DNA of 64,000 nt from Tsukamurella conjunctivitidis (GTDB lineage: Bacteria > Actinomycetota > Actinomycetes > Mycobacteriales > Mycobacteriaceae), in assembly GCF_007858475.1 (NCBI RefSeq), contig NZ_VIGX01000014.1:1-64000 (forward strand). Reading direction: 5' to 3'. The translations under genes and the position numbers were made by a program. The number at the start of each line of letters is the position of its first letter. The first letter of the stretch is position 1. Of the stretch, positions 8,451-17,133 are shown piece after piece. A model generated the notes under the pieces. That model had not been told where the DNA came from. It saw only the letters and a program-made list of their open reading frames with translations, and searched no databases.

Positions 8451-8822
8451 TCAGTCCTTGTCCTCGGGTGCGTCCGGGTGGTTGCGGGCGTCCATCTCCT
8501 TGGCCCGGCGGCGCTGCTGCTCGGCGCGCTCACGGCACTGCCGCAGGAACTCGTCGTCGTCGTCCGGGTACTGGGCGATGTGCCGGCCCGGGCGCTCGTA
8601 CTCGGGGAATCCCGTGGCGCGCGACGGTGCGCCGCCGCCCGCAGGGGCCCCGACGGGCCGGCCCAGAAGGAACCAGATCAGGGAGCCGGCGAGTGGGATC
8701 AGGATGACGATGATCAGCCAGCCGCCTTTGGGCAGGTGGCGGACCCGGTACTCGTCCGAGACGATCACGTCGATGAGGGCGGCCACCCACATCAGCATCA
8801 CCAGCGCACCGAAGTACGGCAT
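8451..8822 (-). CDS. Small membrane protein with PLDc_N-type domain
   Basis: The 123-aa protein has two membrane helices (residues ~3-19 and ~33-53). They are separated by the short IVSDEYRVRHLPKGGWLIIV stretch typical of the phospholipase D-nuclease N-terminal (PLDc_N) domain found alone in many actinobacterial proteins. The C-terminal half is charged, with DDDDEF and an Arg-rich helix, and is probably cytoplasmic. No enzymatic residues are present. It is divergent from the GRAM-like gene at 8901 and precedes the 288-aa membrane protein by 20 bp. Confidence 0.8.
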   Translation of the reverse strand: MPYFGALVMLMWVAALIDVIVSDEYRVRHLPKGGWLIIVILIPLAGSLIWFLLGRPVGAPAGGGAPSRATGFPEYERPGRHIAQYPDDDDEFLRQCRERAEQQRRRAKEMDARNHPDAPEDKD

Positions 8823-8888
8823 CTTGAACCCCCACCCTTAGGAAAACGGATAGCCGATGCTACCGCGAACCCCGCCCACGACTCGACC

Positions 8889-8900
8889 TATTGTGGCAGC
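8889..8900 (+). promoter_or_regulatory. Leaderless-type -10 element
   Basis: TATTGT (8889-8894) lies exactly 6 bases before the GTG at 8901 and no ribosome site is visible. This is the TANNNT spacing expected for a leaderless mRNA. Confidence 0.45.
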
Positions 8901-9224
8901 GTGAGCGATCTCAGCTGGCCGGCGGCCCGTTCCCTCAGCATCGGCAAGCGCTCCGGCGCCGTCCGCGGACACCTCGAACTGACCGACACGCACCTGCGAT
9001 TCCGCCCGGCGGGCATCGCGTCGAAGGTGCAGGGCACCCCGTTCGCGGTCCAGCTCAAGCACGTCGCGGCCGCGGGGACCGTCGAGGAGACGGTCGGCCT
9101 GTTCAAGCGGACCCGGCAGCGGCTCTGCGTCACCCTGGGCGACGGTTCGGAGCAGTTCTTCGAGGTGGGACGGCCCGACGAGGTCGCCGAGGCCGTCCGC
9201 GGCCGGCTCGGCGGCCGCGCATGA
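8901..9224 (+). CDS. Small GRAM/PH-like domain protein
   Basis: The 107-aa protein starts at GTG 8901. It shows GHLELTDTHLRFRPAG followed by two further beta-strands and FFEVGRPDEVAEAVRG, a GRAM/bacterial-PH-like pattern (strand-rich core plus C-terminal helix). No signal or membrane segment. Its stop overlaps the mtnP start by four bases (ATGA), so the two are translationally coupled. A TANNNT box 6 bases upstream suggests a leaderless mRNA. Function unknown. Confidence 0.7.
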   Translation: MSDLSWPAARSLSIGKRSGAVRGHLELTDTHLRFRPAGIASKVQGTPFAVQLKHVAAAGTVEETVGLFKRTRQRLCVTLGDGSEQFFEVGRPDEVAEAVRGRLGGRA

Positions 9225-10000
9225 TCGGCGTCATCGGCGGGACCGGGCTGTACCGGTTCCTGCCGGGCGAGAGCGAGCAGCGCACCGTCGACACTCCGTA
9301 CGGGCGGCCGAGCGCGCCGATCACCGTCGGCGAGGTCGCCGGCCGCGAGGTCGCCTTCCTCCCCCGGCACGGGCGCGGCCACGAGTTCTCGCCGCACACC
9401 GTGCCGTACCGGGCGAACCTCTGGGCGTTGTGCAGCCTCGGGGTGCGCAAGGTGCTCGCCCCGTGCGCCGTCGGGAGCCTGGACCCCACCGCGGGGCCGG
9501 GAACGATCGCGATCCCCGAGCAGCTCGTCGACCGGACGAGCGGCAGGTCGTCGACCTACTTCGACGGTGGCGGGGTGCACGTGAGCTTCGCCGACCCGTA
9601 CTGCCCCGCCCTGCGCGCGGCGGCGGCGCCGCACGCGGACCGGGCGGCGTCGACGATGGTCGTCATCGAGGGGCCACGCTTCTCGACCCGCGCGGAGAGC
9701 CGCTGGTACGCGGCGCAGGGCTGGGACCTGGTGAACATGACCGGCCTGCCCGAGGCGGCGCTGGCCCGCGAACTGAAGCTCTGCTACGCGTCGATCGCGC
9801 TGGTCACGGACCTGGACGCGGGCATCGAAGCAGGCACCGGCGTGCGCACCGAGGACGTCCTCGCCGAGTTCACCCGCAACCTGCCGCGGCTGACCGACGT
9901 GCTCACGAAGACCATCGCCGCGACCGATTCCGCCGCGAAGTGCGACTGCGCCGCGGGCGATCACGACCTGCCGGCAGGGCTGGATCCGGTGTGGGTCTAG
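9221..10000 (+). CDS. mtnP: S-methyl-5'-thioadenosine phosphorylase
   Basis: The 259-aa protein is a purine nucleoside phosphorylase family member. GGTGLYRF at the N-terminus binds phosphate, RHGRGHEFSPH and NLWAL follow, and GPRFSTRAESRWY with NMTGLPEAALARE form the base and ribose site. It cleaves methylthioadenosine from polyamine/SAM metabolism to adenine and methylthioribose-1-phosphate; some actinobacterial members prefer MTA over inosine, so substrate is partly inferred. It overlaps the GRAM-like gene by 4 bp. Its TAG shares a CTAG palindrome with the stop of the convergent SHOCT gene. Confidence 0.9.
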   Translation: MIGVIGGTGLYRFLPGESEQRTVDTPYGRPSAPITVGEVAGREVAFLPRHGRGHEFSPHTVPYRANLWALCSLGVRKVLAPCAVGSLDPTAGPGTIAIPEQLVDRTSGRSSTYFDGGGVHVSFADPYCPALRAAAAPHADRAASTMVVIEGPRFSTRAESRWYAAQGWDLVNMTGLPEAALARELKLCYASIALVTDLDAGIEAGTGVRTEDVLAEFTRNLPRLTDVLTKTIAATDSAAKCDCAAGDHDLPAGLDPVWV

Positions 10001-10329
10001 CCGTCGGCGAGGATCTTCGCGCGGGCCGCGGCGCGCTCATCGGCGTCGATCACACCGCGTTCCGCGAGGTCCTCGATCTCCGCGAGCCGCTCCTCGATCG
10101 TGCGCTCCGCGCCGAGGGCGCGGCTCTGCAGCGCCTGCACCTGCAGGTCCGTCTCCAAGGTGAAGATGTCCTGCCCCTTCTCCTTGGCCGCACGATAGTT
10201 CTTGACCCCGGTCACGATGATCAGCGTCAGGATGCTCAGAAAGAACACCGCGAAGATCACCGCGCCCACAATGAAGAATCCCGGGACCCCGGGCGATTCC
10301 ACGGTTACCTGCGGCGTGTCCGGATACAT
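9997..10329 (-). CDS. Membrane protein with C-terminal SHOCT-like domain
   Basis: 110 aa. One membrane helix (residues ~14-42) is followed by a charged helical stretch. The C-terminal short domain AERTIEERLAEIEDLAERG, then VIDADERAAARAKIL, matches the SHOCT pattern (L..L..G.I....F...K..L), a module for oligomerisation. It converges on mtnP with a 4-bp overlap. A TATAGT box lies 6 bases before the ATG, so a leaderless mRNA is likely. Confidence 0.8.
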   Translation of the reverse strand: MYPDTPQVTVESPGVPGFFIVGAVIFAVFFLSILTLIIVTGVKNYRAAKEKGQDIFTLETDLQVQALQSRALGAERTIEERLAEIEDLAERGVIDADERAAARAKILADG

Positions 10330-10341
10330 GCGGCGACTATA
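10330..10341 (-). promoter_or_regulatory. Leaderless-type -10 (TATAGT)
   Basis: On the minus strand TATAGT (10341-10336) is followed by 6 bases and then the ATG at 10329, with no ribosome site. This is the clearest TANNNT-N6-start element in the window. Confidence 0.55.
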
Positions 10342-10351
10342 GCGCGAAATA

Positions 10352-10389
10352 CAGAATCCGCACGACCCGATTCGACCGTGCGGATTCTG
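10352..10389 (-). terminator. Hairpin terminator after the SRPBCC gene
   Basis: CAGAATCCGCACG (10352-10364) and CGTGCGGATTCTG (10377-10389) form a perfect 13-bp stem with a 12-base loop. It lies 12 bp past the stop of the SRPBCC gene and upstream of the SHOCT gene's promoter. Confidence 0.75.
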
Positions 10390-10401
10390 GAGTGCTAGCG
10401 G

Positions 10402-10893
10402 CTACGCCGAGCCGAGGTAGCGCTCGGTGTCGCGCTGGAGCCACTTGACGATCAGGCCCACCGGGAACCCGCTGAGCCCGATCGCTCGGTCGCCGCCGAT
10501 CGGTTCGATGAGCAGCGTCCAGGTGAACACGGAGCCGCCGTCGGGGTGCGCCTCGACGCGGTACTTCTCCGCGAGCCGCGCCAGGCCGGGGGCGGTGGCG
10601 GACTGCACGTAGAAGGCTTTCTCGCACAGCGTCTCCGACTCCTCCCAGGAGTAGAAGATCTCGTCGGCGCTGATGCCCGGGCCGAGGTGCACCCGGCGGG
10701 TGGAGCCGGCGGCGAAGGGCCGCGGGCTGGTCCACTCGATCTTCCGTATCCCCTTGCACCAGTGCAGCGGTCGGTCCGAGGTCAGCTCACCCCACACCCA
10801 GTCGACGGGGCGCGCGGAGCGCACCGAGAACTCGTACACACCGGGACGCCCGGCCTGCAGTTCGGCGGGGAGGACGGGCTTGAGAGCGGGCAT
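10402..10893 (-). CDS. SRPBCC (START-like) family protein
   Basis: The 163-aa protein starts at ATG 10893 with CAGGAG 6-11 bases upstream. The pattern VDWVWGELTSDRPLHWCKGI, a middle strand region, and a long C-terminal helix (GFPVGLIVKWLQRDTERYL) fit the polyketide cyclase/SRPBCC helix-grip fold that binds hydrophobic ligands. No catalytic residue can be assigned. It lies 22 bp downstream of the class III aminotransferase gene on the same strand, so they probably form an operon, closed by a strong hairpin. Confidence 0.8.
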   Translation of the reverse strand: MPALKPVLPAELQAGRPGVYEFSVRSARPVDWVWGELTSDRPLHWCKGIRKIEWTSPRPFAAGSTRRVHLGPGISADEIFYSWEESETLCEKAFYVQSATAPGLARLAEKYRVEAHPDGGSVFTWTLLIEPIGGDRAIGLSGFPVGLIVKWLQRDTERYLGSA

Positions 10894-10915
10894 GTCGGGC
10901 TCCTGGGTTCGGCGG

Positions 10916-12301
10916 TCAGACGGTGTGCGCGTCCGCGACGTTGAGCGCCTCGTCGATGATGGCGAGACCCTCGCGGGCCTCCTCGGCGGAGACGTTGCAC
11001 GGCGGCACGACGTGGATGCGGTTGTAGTTGGCGAAGGGCAGCAGGCCGCCCTTCTTGAGCGCACCGATGGTCTCGTTCATCGCGGGGCTGCTGCCGCCGT
11101 AGGGCGCGAGCGGCTCGCGGGTCTCCTTGTCGCGCACCAGCTCGATGGCGAAGAAGACGCCCTCGCCGCGCACGTCGCCGACGGACGGGTGCGTGGCCTT
11201 GAACTGCTCGAGCGTGGGGCGGATGATCTCGTCGCCGATCGTCGCGGCGTTCTCGACCATGCCCTCCTCGGCCATGGCGTTGATCGTGGCGACCGCCGAG
11301 GCGGTAGCGAGGGGGTGGCCCGAGTAGGTCAGGCCGCCCGGGTAGGGCTTGTCGGCGAAGGTCGCGGCGATCTCGGCACCGATGGCGACGCCGCCGAGCG
11401 GCACGTAGCCGCTGTTCACGCCCTTGGCGAAGGTCAGCAGGTCGGGCACGACGGGACCGGCGGCGGTCGCGCCGTGCTCGATCGCGAACCACTTGCCCGT
11501 GCGGCCGAAGCCGGACATGACCTCGTCGGCGATCATGACGATGCCGTACTTGGTGCACAGCTCCCGGACGCCGGCCATGTAGCCGGGCGGCGGGACCATG
11601 ATGCCGGGCGTGCCGGGGATCGCCTCGAGGATGATCGCGGCGATGGTCGCCGGGCCCTCGAGCACGATGGTGCGCTCCAGATGCTCGAGCGCGCGCTGCG
11701 ACTCCTGCTCCTCGGTCTCCGCGTAGAAGGAGCTGCGGTAGAGGAAGGGGCCGTCGAAGTGGGCGACGGACTCGCCGCCGAAGTCGCTCGCGAAGCGGCG
11801 GGTATCGCCGGTGACGTTGATCGCCAGCTCGGTGCCGCCGTGGTAGCTGCGGTAGCGGCTGAGCACCTTGCGGCGCCCGGTGTGGACGCGGGCCATGCGG
11901 ATGGCGTGCTCCACGGCGTCGGCGCCGCCGTTGGTGAAGAAGACCTTGTCCAGATCGCCCGGGGTGCGTTCGGCGATGAGCCGCGCGGCCTCGCTGCGGG
12001 ACTCGTTGACGTGCTGGGGCGCGATGGTGCAGATCTTCGCGGCCTGCTCCGCGATGGCCGCGACGACCTTCGGGTGCTGGTGGCCGATGTTGGTGTTGAC
12101 CATCTGCGAGCTGAAGTCGAGGAGCTTGCGCCCCTCGCCGTCCCACACGTACGAGCCCTCGGAGGCGAGGATCGTCATCGGGGTGATCTGCGCCTGCGCC
12201 GACCACGAGTGGAAGACGTGGGCGCGGTCGAGCTCGTAGGCGCGGGATCCTGCGGCGATCGCGTCGTCGAGGTTCCGGCCGTCGGGCAGCGTGTTCGTCA
12301 T
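10916..12301 (-). CDS. Class III (omega-type) pyridoxal-phosphate aminotransferase
   Basis: 461 aa from ATG 12301, preceded by TTGGAGT; a longer open frame to 12370 has no ribosome site. Class III hallmarks are FFTNGGADAVEHAIRMAR, YRSYHGG, the aspartate in MIADEVMSGFGRTG and the PLP lysine in LLTFAKGVNSGYVPLGG. The closest mycobacterial relative I recognise is the Rv3329 group of uncharacterised aminotransferases. The substrate is unknown; omega-amino acids or taurine-like amines with pyruvate are typical. It is first in a probable two-gene operon with the SRPBCC gene and is divergent from glsA across 163 bp. Confidence 0.88.
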   Translation of the reverse strand: MTNTLPDGRNLDDAIAAGSRAYELDRAHVFHSWSAQAQITPMTILASEGSYVWDGEGRKLLDFSSQMVNTNIGHQHPKVVAAIAEQAAKICTIAPQHVNESRSEAARLIAERTPGDLDKVFFTNGGADAVEHAIRMARVHTGRRKVLSRYRSYHGGTELAINVTGDTRRFASDFGGESVAHFDGPFLYRSSFYAETEEQESQRALEHLERTIVLEGPATIAAIILEAIPGTPGIMVPPPGYMAGVRELCTKYGIVMIADEVMSGFGRTGKWFAIEHGATAAGPVVPDLLTFAKGVNSGYVPLGGVAIGAEIAATFADKPYPGGLTYSGHPLATASAVATINAMAEEGMVENAATIGDEIIRPTLEQFKATHPSVGDVRGEGVFFAIELVRDKETREPLAPYGGSSPAMNETIGALKKGGLLPFANYNRIHVVPPCNVSAEEAREGLAIIDEALNVADAHTV

Positions 12302-12464
12302 AGCTGTTACTCCAAGAAAATGTCTGCGGCAATGCTTCTCTGGCGGTATCCGCGGGTATGCGCTGCTCACCTGGTCACGTCACGGTGACTGCAACGATAC
12401 CCGCCGCTTCCGGCCCGATTCGTCGCGGCCGACGCCGCGACGCCCCGTCGGATAGCTTTGCAGT
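12302..12464. promoter_or_regulatory. Divergent promoter region, aminotransferase / glsA
   Basis: This 163-bp region holds a GTCAC-N6-GTGAC inverted repeat near its middle and a perfect 8-bp hairpin, GTCGCGGC/GCCGCGAC (12422-12441). TAGCTT (12453-12458) lies exactly 6 bases before the glsA ATG, a leaderless-type -10. The aminotransferase side has a normal GGAG ribosome site. Confidence 0.4.
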
Positions 12465-13733
12465 ATGAGTGGGACGAGCACGGAACGACAGCCCGGCGGA
12501 CTCACCGGGTTCACCGACAACCCCGTCAACGCGGCGATGGCCCGCGTGCTCGACGACGTGCGCCGCGAGGAGCACCCCGGCGCGGTCGCCGACTACATCC
12601 CCCAGCTGGCGACGGCCGATCCGGAGGCCTTCGGAGTCGCCTCGGTGTCGGTGCACGGGCACAGCTACGGCGCCGGCGACTACCGCGTCCCGTTCACCAT
12701 CCAGTCGATGAGCAAACCCTTCGTCTACGCGCTGGCGCTGGAGGCGCTCGGTGTGGAGGCGGTGTGCGCGCGGATCGGGGTCGAGCCCAGCGGCGAGGCC
12801 TTCAACGGCATCAGCTTCGACCCCTCGGGCCGGCCCGAGAACCCGCTCATCAACGCGGGGGCGATCGTCTCGACCTCGCTGATCCCCGGGTCCGACGGTG
12901 CCGAGCGCTTCGCCACGATCCGGGACGGCCTGTCGCGCTTCGCCGGTCGCGAATTGGAACTCGATGAGGCCGTCTACCGCTCGGAGTCGGACACCGGCTT
13001 CCGCAACCTCGCCCTCGCGGCGCTCGCCAAATCGACGGACGCGCTGCGCGTGCCGATCGAGGACGCGCTCGATCCGTACTTCCGGCAGTGCTCGCTGCTG
13101 GTCGACGCCCACGACGTCGCGGTGATGGGCGGCACCCTCGCCAACGGCGGCGTCAACCCGGTCACCGGCGAGCGGGTGGTGAGCACGGCGGTCGCGCAGC
13201 ACGTGCTCTCGGTGATGACGGGCTGCGGCATGTACGACCGGTCCGGGGCCTGGATGGTGTCGGTCGGGATCCCGGCGAAGTCCGGGGTCGGCGGCGGCAT
13301 CGTCGCCGCGACGCCGGGCGAGTACGGTATCTGCGTCTTCAGCCCGCCGCTCGACGAGGCCGGCAACTCCAGCCGCGGCGTCGCGGTGCTGCAGCGGATG
13401 AGCAGTGAATTCGGCCTGCACCTGCTGAGCCGGTCGATGAACCCGGTGAGCGCCGTCGCCGCCGTCACGACGGATCCGGCCACCGGTCGCGTCGTGCTGC
13501 GACTGCGCGGCGAGGTCGACTTCGTGGCCGTCGAGGAGGTCGTGCACGAGGCGCTGAGCCTCGGCCATGCGCAGAGCGGCAGCACCATCGTGCTCGACCT
13601 CACCGACGTCACCCGGATCTCGACGGTGTCCGCCTACCTCCTCAACCAGCTCGCCTCCGATGTGGGCTACGGCGTGCGCGTGATCGTGCAGGACCCGTCG
13701 AGCCTGTGCACGGCGAACCGTCTCGGGGACTGA
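12465..13733 (+). CDS. glsA: Glutaminase with C-terminal STAS domain
   Basis: 422 aa. Residues ~15-310 are a serine-dependent beta-lactamase-fold glutaminase, with the S-x-x-K catalytic pair in QSMSKPF (Ser81, Lys84) and NPLINAGAI around Asn131. It hydrolyses glutamine to glutamate and ammonia. Residues ~330-422 form a STAS (anti-sigma-antagonist-like) domain, VVLRLRGEVDFVAVEEVVHE then IVLDLTDVTRISTVSAYLLN. The serine normally phosphorylated in anti-anti-sigma factors is not clearly conserved, so a regulatory or oligomerisation role is inferred. The same fusion is known in other actinobacteria. No ribosome site; -10 spacing suggests a leaderless mRNA. Confidence 0.9.
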   Translation: MSGTSTERQPGGLTGFTDNPVNAAMARVLDDVRREEHPGAVADYIPQLATADPEAFGVASVSVHGHSYGAGDYRVPFTIQSMSKPFVYALALEALGVEAVCARIGVEPSGEAFNGISFDPSGRPENPLINAGAIVSTSLIPGSDGAERFATIRDGLSRFAGRELELDEAVYRSESDTGFRNLALAALAKSTDALRVPIEDALDPYFRQCSLLVDAHDVAVMGGTLANGGVNPVTGERVVSTAVAQHVLSVMTGCGMYDRSGAWMVSVGIPAKSGVGGGIVAATPGEYGICVFSPPLDEAGNSSRGVAVLQRMSSEFGLHLLSRSMNPVSAVAAVTTDPATGRVVLRLRGEVDFVAVEEVVHEALSLGHAQSGSTIVLDLTDVTRISTVSAYLLNQLASDVGYGVRVIVQDPSSLCTANRLGD

Positions 13734-13754
13734 CGTTCTCGGCGACCCGTCGGG

Positions 13755-15311
13755 TCATCGTGCGGTGACCACGACGCGGTGCCACCCGGTGGCACCGTCG
13801 GGGGCGGGCGGTGCCTGCGCGTCGGTCTGGAGCATCCCGTTCGCGTCGGTGGCGCGGACCTCGAGCGTGTGCTCGCCGCGGTCGAGCGGGATCGAGGCGC
13901 TCCACTGCCGCCAGGTGTCCGGCCCGACGGTGTCCGCGAGACGCGCGGGGACCCACGGGCCGGAATCGGCACGGACCTCCACCCGGCCGATGCCGGTGTG
14001 CTGCGCCCAGGCGACCCCGGCCACCGTCACCGCGCCAGCGGAGACCATTCCGCGCGGCACGTCGATGCGCGAGGAGACCTTGACCGGGCCGAGCGCCGAC
14101 CAGCCCCGCGGCGTCCAGTAGCCCTGGTCGGCCGCGAACGTGGTGACCTTGAGCGAGGTCACCCACTTCGTCGCCGACACGTAACCGTAGAGGCCGGGGA
14201 CCACGAGCCGGGCGGGGAAACCGTGGATCACGGGCAGCGGCTCGCCGTTCATCCCGATGGCGAGCAACGACGCACGGGCGGGATCGCGCAGCACCTCGAG
14301 CGGCGTCCCCGCGGTGAAACCGTCGCTGCTGCGCGAGAGCACCATGTCGGCCCCGGCGCGCGGTCGCGCCCGTTCCAGTAGGGACCGGATCGGGTAGCCG
14401 CGCCAGAGGGCGTTGCCGATGAGGTCGCCGCCCACCTCGTTACTGACGCACGCCAGCGTCGCGTAGTGCTCCTCCAGCGGCAGCGCGAGGAGCTCGTCCC
14501 AGGTGAGGGTGAACGGCTCGTCGACCATGCCGTGCACGTCCAACGACCACTCGGCGGGATCGAGCTGCGGCACCCGCAGCGCGGTGTCGATGCGGTAGAA
14601 GTCCGCCGCGGGCGTGACATAGGGGGTGAGCCGGTCGATCCCCAGGTCGGCGCCCGCCGGGACGGCGGCCGCCGGCGTCGTCGGCGACGGCAGACGGAGA
14701 GTCTCCCGCGCCGACTTCACCGCGACCGCGCCGGCCGAAAGCAGGCGGGCCCCGACGAGGGCGAGCACCGTCGTACCGGCGGCCGCGCCGGCGACGACGA
14801 GGAAGCCCCTCCGGTCCAGCGTGGCGGCGCCGGCTCCCTCACCCGACGATCCGGGCCACAGCCGCCGCATCGCGAGACGCAGCACGACGAGCGCCGTTCC
14901 GATGCCCACGAGACTCGGCGCGGCCCACAGCGGAGTCGCCTCGGGCCGCGTGAGCGCCGTCCACGTTCCCACGATCCCGACCACCCCGAACAGCACCGAT
15001 CCCCAGGGCGGCCGGCGGAGCTCGAGCAGACCCGCGACCGCGGCGCCCAGGGCGAGAACAACGCCCATCACGCCGAGGAGGACGGCCTTATCGGCGGTAC
15101 CGAAGTACTCGACGGCGAAGTCCTTGAGCCACGGCGGCGCGGCGTCGATGACCGCCGCGCCGCCCGTGAAAAGGGTGCTGGACCCGGGCGCGACGACGGC
15201 GGCGACGAGCTCCGACACCGCCAGCCCGGCCGCGCCGGCGAGGACACCCGCCAGCGCGGCGTCCCCTCGTTGTGCACCCCGCCCGGCCGGACTCGCGGAC
15301 TCCTCGGTCAT
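13755..15311 (-). CDS. Membrane-anchored molybdopterin oxidoreductase (sulfite oxidase family)
   Basis: 518 aa from ATG 15311. About four membrane helices occupy residues ~20-150. A twin-arginine-like LDRRGFLVVAGAAAG stretch (~165-180) and another hydrophobic segment follow. The catalytic domain (~225-420) contains the cofactor-ligand cysteine Cys288 in LACVSNEVGGDLIGNALWRG. A C-terminal Ig-like dimerisation domain (~430-518) has the SSRIDVPRGMV start. This is the YedY/sulfite-oxidase-like organisation of actinobacterial membrane proteins such as Rv0218. The electron acceptor and substrate are unknown. It converges on glsA and lies downstream of fadD across a hairpin. Confidence 0.85.
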   Translation of the reverse strand: MTEESASPAGRGAQRGDAALAGVLAGAAGLAVSELVAAVVAPGSSTLFTGGAAVIDAAPPWLKDFAVEYFGTADKAVLLGVMGVVLALGAAVAGLLELRRPPWGSVLFGVVGIVGTWTALTRPEATPLWAAPSLVGIGTALVVLRLAMRRLWPGSSGEGAGAATLDRRGFLVVAGAAAGTTVLALVGARLLSAGAVAVKSARETLRLPSPTTPAAAVPAGADLGIDRLTPYVTPAADFYRIDTALRVPQLDPAEWSLDVHGMVDEPFTLTWDELLALPLEEHYATLACVSNEVGGDLIGNALWRGYPIRSLLERARPRAGADMVLSRSSDGFTAGTPLEVLRDPARASLLAIGMNGEPLPVIHGFPARLVVPGLYGYVSATKWVTSLKVTTFAADQGYWTPRGWSALGPVKVSSRIDVPRGMVSAGAVTVAGVAWAQHTGIGRVEVRADSGPWVPARLADTVGPDTWRQWSASIPLDRGEHTLEVRATDANGMLQTDAQAPPAPDGATGWHRVVVTAR

Positions 15312-15394
15312 GGATCCAGCGTGGCACGCGGAGGCTGCGCCCGCGAGCGTCGCCCGCACACCTCACGGAATCGTAAGAATCGGGGGAAGGACAA

Positions 15395-15426
15395 GGGCCG
15401 CCGCAGCCTTCCGGCTGCGACGGCCC
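15395..15426 (-). terminator. Hairpin terminator after fadD
   Basis: GGGCCGCCGCAGCC (15395-15408) pairs with GGCTGCGACGGCCC (15413-15426), with one mismatch and a TTCC loop. It lies 22 bp past the fadD stop. Confidence 0.65.
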
Positions 15427-15448
15427 CGTCGGTCCAGCTACTCCCGCA

Positions 15449-17089
15449 TCAGCTGCGCGAGTCGACCACGGTGTAGGTGTCGTCGGCGTACTCGGCGCGG
15501 ATGAGCTTCTTGTCGAACTTGCCGACCGAGGTCTTCGGGACCTCGGCGACGAAGGCCCACCGCTCGGGGATCTGCCACTTGGGCAGCTTGTCCTCGAGGA
15601 AGGCGCGCTGCGCGGCGACATCGGCGTCGGCGGCGTCCTTGACGACGGCGAGCACGAAGGGACGCTCGTCCCACTTCTCGTCGGGCACGGCGACGACGGC
15701 GGCCTCGGCGATGGTCGGGTTGCTCATGACCGTGTTCTCGAGCTCGACGGAGCTGATCCACTCGCCGCCGGTCTTGATCATGTCCTTGGTGCGGTCGCGG
15801 ATGGTCATGAAGCCGTCCGGGCTGATCGACGCCACGTCGCCGGTGCGGAGCCAGCCGTCGTGGAACTTCGACTCGTCGGAGACGTTGCCCTCGGGCGAGT
15901 AGTACGCGCCCGTGATCCAGGGGCCGCGCACCTCGAGCTCGCCGGATGCCTCACCGTCCCAGGGCTGTTCGTTGCCCTCGTCGTCGATGAGACGGGCCTG
16001 GACCGACGCGGGGAAGCGGCCCTGCGTGACGCGGTAGCCGAACTCGTCCTCGGCGGAGATGCCGAAGGGCGGGCGCGAGACCGAGCCCAGCGGGGAGGTC
16101 TCCGTCATGCCCCAGGCGTGCACGATGCGGGTGCCGAGCGTGTCGAAGGTGCGGATCATCGACGGGGGCACCGCGGCTCCGCCGACGACGACCTCGCGCA
16201 GGTGCGAGATGTCCTGCGGCTTGGCGGCGAGCTGCGCGGCGACGCCGGCCCAGATGGTGGGCACGGCGGCCGCGAAGGTGGCCTTCGTGGCGTCGAGGAT
16301 CTGCAGCAGCGGCTCGGGCTGCAGGAAGCGGTCGGGCATGATCAGCGTGATGCCGCCCATCATCGCCGCGTAGGGCAGGCCCCAGCTCATGACGTGGAAC
16401 ATCGGGACGATCGCGAGCACGGAATCGGCGTTGCCGAGCGCCATGCCCGACGACGAGTTCACCTGCATCGAGTGCAGCCAGATGCTGCGGTGGCTGTAGA
16501 CGACGCCCTTGGGGTCGCCCGTGGTGCCGGAGGTGTAACACATGACCGCGGCGTCGCGCTCCGAGATCTCGGGCCACGCGAAGGTGGTGGGCTCACCGGC
16601 GATCAGCTCGTCGAAGGAGTGCACCGTGATGCCCTCGGGCGCCTCGAGCGCCTCCTTCGGGCCGTTCGCGACGATCACGTGCTGGACGTTCGGGGTCGCG
16701 GCCAGGTACTTGCCGAGCAGCGGCGCGACGGAGGCGTCGACGAGAATCACCTTGTCGTCGGCCTGGTTGATGATGAACACCGCCTGCTCGGGCGAGAGGC
16801 GCAGGTTCAGGGTGTGCAGCACGGCGCCCATCGCGGGCACGGCGGCGTACGCCACCTGATGCTCGTTGTTGTTCCACATGAACGTCGCGACGCGGTCGCC
16901 CCGCTGCACGCCCAGCTTGGTCAGGGCGTGGGCGAGCTGTGCGGCCTTGTCCCCGACCTCGGCGAAGGACAGGTCGCGCAGGCCCTCACCGGTCCACGTG
17001 GTGATCTTTGCCTCGGGGAAGACGCGGCGGCTGTACTCGACAAGACGGGCGATCGTCAGCTCGCCGTCCTGCATGGTGGTCGCAATCAC
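15449..17089 (-). CDS. Long-chain fatty-acid-CoA ligase / acyl-CoA synthetase
   Basis: 546 aa from GTG 17089, chosen because AAGGAG lies upstream and the TMQDGELT start resembles other FadD proteins; the more distant ATG lacks a ribosome site. ANL-superfamily motifs are TSGTTGDPKG (about 186-195), HAWGMTETSP, GWLRTGDVA, the hinge DRTKDMIKTGGEWIS and the C-terminal lysine region KTSVGKFDKKLIR. It activates fatty acids via an acyl-adenylate. It forms an operon with the SDR gene 44 bp upstream, ending at a hairpin. Chain-length specificity cannot be read from the sequence. Confidence 0.9.
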   Translation of the reverse strand: MIATTMQDGELTIARLVEYSRRVFPEAKITTWTGEGLRDLSFAEVGDKAAQLAHALTKLGVQRGDRVATFMWNNNEHQVAYAAVPAMGAVLHTLNLRLSPEQAVFIINQADDKVILVDASVAPLLGKYLAATPNVQHVIVANGPKEALEAPEGITVHSFDELIAGEPTTFAWPEISERDAAVMCYTSGTTGDPKGVVYSHRSIWLHSMQVNSSSGMALGNADSVLAIVPMFHVMSWGLPYAAMMGGITLIMPDRFLQPEPLLQILDATKATFAAAVPTIWAGVAAQLAAKPQDISHLREVVVGGAAVPPSMIRTFDTLGTRIVHAWGMTETSPLGSVSRPPFGISAEDEFGYRVTQGRFPASVQARLIDDEGNEQPWDGEASGELEVRGPWITGAYYSPEGNVSDESKFHDGWLRTGDVASISPDGFMTIRDRTKDMIKTGGEWISSVELENTVMSNPTIAEAAVVAVPDEKWDERPFVLAVVKDAADADVAAQRAFLEDKLPKWQIPERWAFVAEVPKTSVGKFDKKLIRAEYADDTYTVVDSRS

Positions 17090-17133
17090 GGTGGTGGAGA
17101 CTCCTTCTCGGATGGGAAATGCAGCCGGTGGCA

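Noticed and set aside
12302-12370. Upstream extension of the class III aminotransferase to ATG 12370
   Set aside because: No ribosome site there, whereas ATG 12301 has TTGGAGT upstream and the expected protein start.
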